Shown piece after piece: positions 1 to 4,540 of a stretch of 8,739 nucleotides of DNA. This DNA is from Chlorobiota bacterium (GTDB lineage: Bacteria; Bacteroidota; Bacteroidia; Bacteroidales; JAADJA01). Numbering within the stretch: position 1 is the first letter of the stretch; each line of letters opens with the position of its first letter. A program made the translations under genes and the position numbers. Under the pieces are notes generated by a model. It was not told the origin of the DNA and ran no database searches. It worked only from the letters and a program-made list of their open reading frames with translations. The stretch spans positions 1 to 8,739 of the forward strand of contig JAUVIX010000141.1 in NCBI GenBank assembly GCA_030592565.1, in the 5' to 3' direction.

Positions 1-20
1 AATCAAAATCAAATTAATAC

Positions 21-28
21 TATTTTTG
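21..28 (+). promoter_or_regulatory. Candidate -7 promoter element of the ABC-F gene
   Basis: TATTTTTG matches the Bacteroidota -7 consensus TAnnTTTG and lies 31 bp before the ATG at 60. The partner TTTG element, normally 19-21 nt upstream, would fall at or beyond the left edge and cannot be checked. An AT-rich leader follows with no clear Shine-Dalgarno sequence, which is usual in this phylum. Confidence 0.5.
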
Positions 29-59
29 CCGCCCTTAAAAATCTTGTAAAATATTATAT

Positions 60-1670
60 ATGATTACTGTTTCAAATTTAACTATTCAATTCGGGAAAAA
101 GCCCCTTTTCTCTGATGTCAATCTGAAATTTACTGCCGGCAACTGCTACGGAGTTATTGGTGCCAATGGTGCAGGAAAATCTACTATTCTGAAAATTATT
201 TCAGGAGAGATGGATGCTACACGGGGAACAATCATTATTGGTTCTGGTGAACGACTTTCGGTATTAGAGCAAGACCACTATAAATTTGATGAATTTCAGG
301 TTTTGGAAACAGTACTAATGGGACATAGGGAGATGTGGGAGTTGGCAAAAAAGAAAGATGCTCTTTATGCAAAACCCGATTTCTCGGAAGAAGATGGATT
401 GTTAGCCGGAAAACTGGAAGATGATTATGCGGAAATGGGTGGCTGGACTTCTGAAAGTGATGCAGCTGAATTGTTAAGCGGACTGGGAGTGAAGGAAGCC
501 CTGCATTTTAGGCAGATGAAAGAGTTAAGTGGAAAAGAGAAAGTAAGAGTACTTCTGGCGCAGGCTCTTTTCGGAAACCCGGATAACCTATTGTTGGATG
601 AGCCTACAAACGATCTTGACCTTGAAACAGTTCTGTGGCTTGAAAACTATCTTGCCAATTTTGCAAATACGGTTATTGTGGTTTCTCACGACAGGCACTT
701 CCTTGATAATGTGTGTACAGATATTGTAGATATTGACTTTGGAAAAGTACGTATGTTTTCAGGAAACTACACTTTTTGGTATGAGTCGAGCCAGTTGGCT
801 CTGAAACAAAGAGCAGTTTCAAATAAAAAAGCAGAGGAAAAAAGAAAGGAACTTCTTACTTTTATTCAACGCTTTAGTGCCAATGTTGCCAAGTCGAAGC
901 AGACTACCAGTCGTAAGAAGATGCTGGAAAAGTTGAAAGTGGAGGATATTGAGCCCTCCACAAGGCGATATCCTGGAATTATTTTTCAGCCTGAACGCCT
1001 GGCCGGAAATAATATCCTTGAAATTGAGAACCTGGGTGCAGAAGCAAATGGCGAACTTTTGTTTAAAAATATCTCTTTTACGGTAAGCAAAAGTGACAAA
1101 ATTATCCTACTGTCTAAAGACAGCCGTGCAATGACCTCTTTATTTCGGATTATTGCAGGTGAAGAAGAGGCTAAAAGCGGTAGCTACACCTGGGGGGTTA
1201 CTATCAGCAGCGCTTATCTCCCAATGGATAACTCAGCCTATTTTCAGAAAAACCTTACTTTGATTGACTGGATAGCGCAGTATTCCGATAATACGGACGA
1301 GCAATTTCTCAGGGGATATCTGGGAAAGATGCTTTTTTCGGGTGATGACCTACAAAAGAAAACGAGCGTCCTGTCAGGAGGGGAGAAGATGCGGTGCATG
1401 ATTGCCCGTATGATGCTGCAACATCCTAATTTCGTTATCCTCGACCACCCCACAAACCATCTTGATATGGAATCAATACAGGCCTATAACAACAATATGA
1501 AGAAATATCCCGGGCAGGTATTGATGGCCTCCCACGACCACGAATTTATCCGAAGTGTTTGTAATCGCGTTATCGAAATCGGCCCCAATGGAATGATTGA
1601 TAAATATATGGATTTTGAAGAGTACCTTATAGATGAAGGGTTGAAGGTTAGACGGGGGGAGTTGTATTGA
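60..1670 (+). CDS. ABC-F family ATPase, YbiT-like, with a degenerate second nucleotide site
   Basis: This is a soluble ABC-F protein of 536 residues, close to the length of E. coli YbiT. It has two nucleotide-binding domains and no membrane segments. Family members bind ribosomes and act in translation; some protect against antibiotics, but nothing here points to resistance. Domain 1 is intact: Walker A GANGAGKST (34-42), signature LSGKEK (156-161), Walker B LLLDEP with catalytic Glu181, and switch His210. The Lys/Arg-rich linker that reaches the ribosomal P-site region in ABC-F proteins spans about 245-310 and includes RFSANVAKSKQTTSRKK. Domain 2 keeps LSGGEK (438-443) and His492. Its P-loop position reads LSKDSRAMT (about 351-359), with no Gly-rich loop and no GKST. 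Its Walker B reads VILDHPTNHLD, with His463 in place of the catalytic Glu. The start is supported by the MITVSNLTIQFG opening, which aligns with YbiT from memory. The gene appears monocistronic, and I see no convincing terminator after it. Confidence 0.93.
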   Translation: MITVSNLTIQFGKKPLFSDVNLKFTAGNCYGVIGANGAGKSTILKIISGEMDATRGTIIIGSGERLSVLEQDHYKFDEFQVLETVLMGHREMWELAKKKDALYAKPDFSEEDGLLAGKLEDDYAEMGGWTSESDAAELLSGLGVKEALHFRQMKELSGKEKVRVLLAQALFGNPDNLLLDEPTNDLDLETVLWLENYLANFANTVIVVSHDRHFLDNVCTDIVDIDFGKVRMFSGNYTFWYESSQLALKQRAVSNKKAEEKRKELLTFIQRFSANVAKSKQTTSRKKMLEKLKVEDIEPSTRRYPGIIFQPERLAGNNILEIENLGAEANGELLFKNISFTVSKSDKIILLSKDSRAMTSLFRIIAGEEEAKSGSYTWGVTISSAYLPMDNSAYFQKNLTLIDWIAQYSDNTDEQFLRGYLGKMLFSGDDLQKKTSVLSGGEKMRCMIARMMLQHPNFVILDHPTNHLDMESIQAYNNNMKKYPGQVLMASHDHEFIRSVCNRVIEIGPNGMIDKYMDFEEYLIDEGLKVRRGELY

Positions 1671-1836
1671 GAATGAAAGATTCAGACAGATACTAACCGG
1701 CTCATTGCCAGATAAAGTTGCGGTAATCATTTTAAAAATAAATTGTACAAACTTATCCTGTTTTCCGCATAGGGACACCCTAATCTTTACACAGATAATT
1801 TGATAAAGTTTTCTTTTAGATAATTTATTTTTCTAT

Positions 1837-1861
1837 TAACTTTTTTCTTGATACAAAGTTA
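1837..1861. repeat. Left-end hairpin of the intergenic repeat
   Basis: TAACTTTTT (1837-1845) pairs with ACAAAGTTA (1853-1861) at 8 of 9 positions around a 7-nt loop ending CTTGAT. The structure is the inverted counterpart of the hairpin at 2222-2247. Confidence 0.5.
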
Positions 1862-2075
1862 CAAAAAATCAAGACCAGAAATTTTTTCCCTATTTTTCTC
1901 ATCCTCACACTTTCCACGAAACCCAAGCCCTGAAATATTAGGGTTGTCTATTCTCAGGCTAACAGGTACTATCTTTGTGATTATCTGAATTTTCTGTAGT
2001 TCAAGGGTTTCTTACAAATGCCCGGCACTAATTGTTGCGGTGGAAAAATAACGTGAAAAAATTTAATGCCGATGT

Positions 2076-2093
2076 ACAATCGCAAGCGATTGT
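2076..2093. repeat. Short perfect hairpin inside the intergenic repeat
   Basis: ACAATCGC and GCGATTGT form a perfect 8-bp inverted repeat separated by two A residues (a CAAG tetraloop with a 7-bp stem if the innermost pair opens). No T-tract follows, so it is not a typical terminator. Confidence 0.6.
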
Positions 2094-2128
2094 TTATATT
2101 TGCATTTCCCAACTAAAAGCAATCCTGA

Positions 2129-2145
2129 TAAATGCAAAGCATTTA
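2129..2145. repeat. Second short hairpin inside the intergenic repeat
   Basis: TAAATGC (2129-2135) and GCATTTA (2139-2145) are perfect inverted repeats around an AAA loop. They lie 36 bp beyond the preceding hairpin. No T-tract follows on either strand. Confidence 0.6.
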
Positions 2146-2178
2146 GTGTGGGGTGGCCCGAAAATTCAGCGTGCGTGG

Positions 2179-2191
2179 GCAGGCCTGCAGG
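2179..2191. repeat. Overlapping GC-rich palindromes
   Basis: GCAGGCCTGC (2179-2188) is a perfect 10-bp palindrome that overlaps the 8-bp palindrome CCTGCAGG (2184-2191). This is the most GC-rich point of an otherwise AT-rich region and sits just inside the right inverted end of the intergenic repeat. Confidence 0.6.
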
Positions 2192-2221
2192 GTTGATAGC
2201 TTTGAATTTTCTTGATTTTTG

Positions 2222-2247
2222 GTTACTTTGTATCAAGACAAAGTGAC
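2222..2247. repeat. Right-end hairpin of the intergenic repeat
   Basis: GTTACTTTGT (2222-2231) pairs with ACAAAGTGAC (2238-2247) around the 6-nt loop ATCAAG. Nine of ten pairs are Watson-Crick and the tenth would be a G-U wobble in RNA. No T-tract follows on either strand, so termination is not the likely role. Confidence 0.6.
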
Positions 2248-2376
2248 ATAAAAACATATTCCTGAGTTCGGGACACCCAATGCAAAAAAAGCCATTGAAT
2301 ATCAGAGCATTAACTGTGTATTTCGATTCTGTGCGGAAAACAGGAGGATGAAGGGCTTGTCTCGTCCTGAATTTAG

Positions 2377-2459
2377 TTTACACTTTTTAATTCTTAATCC
2401 TGTTACAAATTTACACTTTATTTTTAATCCTAAATACACTTTACAATTATTTTTAAATC
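2377..2459. repeat. Degenerate direct repeats near the probable IS end
   Basis: The pattern TTTACACTTT followed by an AT-rich stretch and TTAATCCT occurs at about 2378-2400 and again, close to intact, at about 2410-2431. A third, weaker copy (ACACTTTACAATTATTTTTAAATC) is at about 2437-2459. Repeats near an IS end may be transposase-binding sites, but that role is inferred from position only. Confidence 0.4.
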
Positions 2460-2508
2460 TCTCTTTGTTCCGTTCCGCTACGCTCCACTCCACAAAGAGA
2501 GATTTAAA
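2452..2508. repeat. 17-bp perfect inverted repeat just after the transposase stop
   Basis: The arm TTTAAATCTCTCTTTGT (2452-2468) is exactly complementary to the arm at 2492-2508, with a 23-nt spacer. The spacer contains CCGCTACGCTCC, itself almost palindromic. On the minus strand the structure begins 5 nt after the transposase stop codon. No T-tract follows in either direction, so an intrinsic terminator is not clearly supported. It could protect the transcript end, block read-through into the IS, or be an IS-specific structure. Confidence 0.7.
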
Positions 2509-2513
2509 GTCTG

Positions 2514-2820
2514 TCAGAATGCTACTTCCAGTTCCATATCTTTCTTTTTGGAATAATAATTTTTCCATCTCCTTTTTAATTTTCCTGACCTAAAATGAGC
2601 TTCTATTGGCGTTAAATAATCAATACTACCATGTGGCCGTTGATGATTATAAATACTTACTGCTATCGAAACACTACGGACAGCTTCTTTGTAATTTAAA
2701 TATGATTTGGCTAAAAGTTCATCTTTTAATAATCCATTTACCCTTTCTGCTATAGCATTCTCCCTTGGATCTCCATTTTGGGTCATGCTGATTTTAATGA
2801 AATTATCATTTAGTAGTTTG
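2514..2820 (-). pseudogene. IS3-family transposase (orfB), C-terminal fragment
   Basis: About 100 residues remain of a DDE (rve-type) transposase that is normally near 280-300 residues as orfB. The stretch DPRENAIAERVNG contains the third catalytic residue, the Glu of AER. The family motif YNHQRPHGSIDYLTPIEAH follows, and then a basic tail (KLKRRWKNYYSKKK) ending naturally at TGA. Homology begins at about KLLNDNFIKISMT. The two catalytic Asp residues and the DNA-binding region of orfA are absent, so the product cannot be active. The open frame continues upstream only into the neighbouring truncated gene, where a chance TTG could serve as a start. I therefore treat it as a relic with no proper start. 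Confidence 0.85.
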
Positions 2821-4203
2821 GAAATTATCAATTTCGGCTTGCGTGAAAAGGTAGAAGTTTCCGTAAGGAAGGCAGGAAATAGTGATCCCGCAACTATTGG
2901 CTATCTCTTGCGGATTATTGCAACCGGGCGCATTATTGTAAACATTAACGGTGCCGTTAACCGACTGAAAGAAGTTGAAAATAGCGACTGCATTGCACAC
3001 CGAAAGAGATGAGTTGTTATAAATGGAAAGGTTGCTGATGGTTGAGACATCAAGGTTAGCCAGACTTGAAATGTTTGTTAATGAAGAATTATTTATTATC
3101 GTCAGCCCGCCTCCCATAGATGCTAAATTTTCCAGCCCTGTTAAACTCGTCAAAGAGCTGTTGCTTTCAATCCTGATATATCCCCCGACAGAAGTCAGGT
3201 TGCTTAGATTTGACAGGTTTGTCAGCGAACCGTTACTTTTTAAATGGAAATTACCTCCGATAGTTGTCAGATTGTCAAGCCCCGATAAGCTTGTAAGATA
3301 CGGATTGCCATTATAATAAAAATTACCGAGATACAGACTTCCGTTTATCGTTGTTAACTGATCTAATCCTGTTAAACTGTTCAGGTTGCCATTGCTGAAA
3401 ATTCCAAGGTTGCCGCTTATAGAAGTTATATTATTAAGTCCTGTGAGATTTGCAAGGGTATTGTTGCTCTTAATTTCAATTGATCCTCCGAATGAAACTG
3501 TTTGCAGTCCGCTTAAATTCGGTAATGAACTGTTGTTTTCAACGAAAAGGTCTCCACTGATATTCAAATTATTAAGTCCGCTTAAACTTGTTAATGAATT
3601 GTTATTATATATATAAAAATTTCCTCCTATGGAGGTTAAACTTCCCAATCCTGTAAGATTCGTAATACCGTTACTCATTTCTATATCAACATATCCGGTA
3701 ATCGTGATAATGTTGTTAAGCCCGGTAAGGTCTGTCAGATTAGGGCTTCTCCAGATAGTCAGATTTCCCGGAATGGAGGTCAGTCCGCTAAGGCCGTCAA
3801 TGCTGTTTAGCCAATAGTTGTTATCAATTGTGATGTTGCTACTTACCGATGTCAAATTTTCAAGTCCGTTTAAAGAGGAAAGGTTAGTATTGTTCTCAAT
3901 TCTTATGAACCATCCGACGGAAGTCAGGTTACTAAGCCCGAGAATATTCGATAAAGATGGGTTGTTGCGTATCCAAAGGTCTCCTCCTATGGATGTTATA
4001 ACACTTAACCCGTTCAGGTTGGTGATGTTACTTCCCTGAATGGTTACATTCCCTCCGATTTCAGTACATCCCGGATAGTTAGACTGGAAGTTGTTGATTT
4101 GAGATTGAGTTGAAAATGTGATCCCATTTGGAAGGCAAGGCTGAGAGAACAGGTATGCTTGCTGAGATACTAAAAATACGAATAACAGAACAATCTTTTT
4201 CAT
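2806..4203 (-). pseudogene. Secreted receptor-L/leucine-rich repeat protein, 3' end lost at an IS remnant
   Basis: The open frame encodes 465 residues. A signal peptide (about 1-21, MKKIVLLFVFLVSQQAYLFSQ) is followed by a CLPNGITFSTQSQINNFQSNYPGC leader and about fifteen repeats of 22-25 residues (about 50-400). These are built on LTSIGGNLxIxNNxSLTSLSGLxN, typical of receptor-L-like leucine-rich proteins of Bacteroidota. A cap follows (about 400-440, LSVCNAVAIFNFFQ to NSCGI). At 444 a second leader starts (CLPYGNFYLFTQAEIDNFQ), matching the first. It breaks after DNFQ, and the last three residues (TTK) and the TGA come from or overlap the IS. The original gene therefore probably continued with a second repeat module and perhaps a T9SS tail; neither is present. 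Such proteins are surface or secreted, and binding to polymers or partners is only a guess. The start at 4203 is fixed by the signal peptide. A truncated product could still be made. Confidence 0.85.
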
Positions 4204-4226
4204 AATAATTTGTTTTTGGTTTTATA

Positions 4227-4278
4227 ATGTCCCGCACCATTGTTCTGTTAAAGATAAATTGGCATTTTTAATCGGATA
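4227..4278 (-). repeat. Upstream block, copy A, before the L-domain gene
   Basis: This 52-nt stretch aligns with 7611-7663 at 44 of 53 columns with one gap. Its most conserved cores on the plus strand are TTCTGTTAA, GATAAAT and GGCA followed by a T-run. It ends 24-75 bp before the L-domain ATG and includes the weak -7-like TATCTTTA. A shared promoter or regulatory site is one explanation; a dispersed repeat is another. Confidence 0.55.
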
Positions 4279-4420
4279 GAAAGAACCTTTTTTATTAATG
4301 TTTATTTAAAGCTAACAAAACATAAGATTCAGGTAGAATACTGACAACAAAGATAATACTTTGAAAAACAGATGTCAAGAAATTGCAGATGTTTTTTGCT
4401 CAAATCATCATTTTTCCTCA

Positions 4421-4459
4421 AAAAAAATCCGGCCTGAAAACGAATTTCCAACCGGATTT
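4421..4459 (-). terminator. Rho-independent terminator of the propeller gene
   Basis: On the minus strand the outer stem AAATCCGG / CCGGATTT is perfect over 8 bp. An inner GGAAA / TTTTC stem closed by TTCG is nested within it, and a T-tract follows (seven T residues, plus-strand A-run 4421-4427). It lies about 82 bp after the stop of the propeller gene and in its orientation. It should separate that gene's transcript from the L-domain gene. Confidence 0.75.
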
Positions 4460-4540
4460 ATTTGAACTTAAAGGTGTAACTTCCTGCATCAGCAGCGAAA
4501 GGGATATTGTATGTTGAATAGTAATGCTTTTTCAGCTAAA

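Larger units (their letters stand above)
1837..2247. repeat. Hairpin-rich segment with inverted ends, probably a dispersed non-autonomous repeat
   Basis: The left end (1847-1873) and right end (2211-2237) are inverted copies matching at 25 of 27 positions. Each end also carries its own hairpin with loop core CTTGAT on the left and ATCAAG on the right. The left stem is TAACTTTTT (1837-1845) with ACAAAGTTA (1853-1861); the right stem is GTTACTTTGT (2222-2231) with ACAAAGTGAC (2238-2247). Two more small hairpins and a GC palindrome lie inside. This architecture suits a MITE-like or REP-like element. From memory, close variants of the right end and of the stretch around GCAGGCCTGCAGGG recur between genes in many Bacteroidota genomes; I could not verify this. 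There is no transposase inside. The boundaries are approximate, and calling it one element is an inference. Confidence 0.5.
1671..2357. other. Gene-poor intergenic region between the ABC-F gene and the IS remnant
   Basis: No reading frame here has a credible family signature, start context or length. The first 165 bp are AT-rich with no obvious structure. From about 1837 to 2247 the region holds a hairpin-rich segment with inverted ends, annotated separately. The sequence GGGACACCC occurs on both sides of it (1772-1780 and 2270-2278). The last 80 bp before the probable IS end show nothing I recognise. Confidence 0.6.
2358..2820 (-). mobile_element. 3' remnant of an IS3-family insertion sequence
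   Basis: The remnant keeps the C-terminal third of the transposase, a hairpin after its stop, and about 90 bp of AT-rich sequence with degenerate repeats. A probable outer end begins at 2358 with TGTCTCGTCCTGAA; read outward on the minus strand it finishes in CA, as IS3-family ends do. The other end of the IS, orfA and the N-terminal two thirds of orfB are missing. For that reason the terminal inverted repeat and any target duplication cannot be checked, and the exact end is an inference. The remnant abuts the truncated L-domain gene at about 2812-2820. It cannot move by itself. Confidence 0.7.
4204..4540. other. Intergenic region between the propeller gene and the L-domain gene
   Basis: Reading in the minus direction, this 337-bp stretch begins with about 80 bp of undistinguished sequence after the propeller stop. 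An intrinsic terminator (4421-4459) comes next, then AT-rich sequence, then a 52-bp block shared with 7611-7663. The L-domain start codon lies 23 bp beyond the block. I see no small gene here. TATCTTTA (4249-4256, minus strand) is one base off the -7 consensus TAnnTTTG, but no good TTTG element sits 19-21 nt upstream. Confidence 0.6.

Noticed and set aside
1671..1780. Terminator of the ABC-F gene
   Set aside because: Only 4-bp chance stems can be found in this interval, and there is no stem followed by a T-run.
2063..2257. 64-codon minus-strand frame across the intergenic repeat
   Set aside because: It runs through the hairpins and palindromes and has no signal, family motif or promoter. Its translation merely follows the repeat sequence, so a repeat with an accidental frame is simpler.
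2265..2357. Plus-strand open stretch reading EFGTPNAKKAIEYQ
   Set aside because: It looks protein-like for a few residues, but it has no start or upstream coding sequence and runs straight into the IS end.
2302..2568. 88-codon minus-strand frame at the IS end
   Set aside because: It overlaps the transposase C-terminus in another frame and crosses the IS hairpin and the AT-rich repeats. Nothing in it resembles a protein family.
2707..4039. Several plus-strand frames of 62-101 codons opposite the L-domain gene
   Set aside because: They are antisense echoes of the repeated leucine/asparagine-rich coding sequence. Their regular LLSPVKLV pattern is the reverse complement of the repeats.
3023..4060. 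Possible CRISPR or tandem DNA array
   Set aside because: The periodicity of about 70 bp is that of the protein repeats. The DNA copies diverge heavily, with no constant repeat and unique spacer structure.
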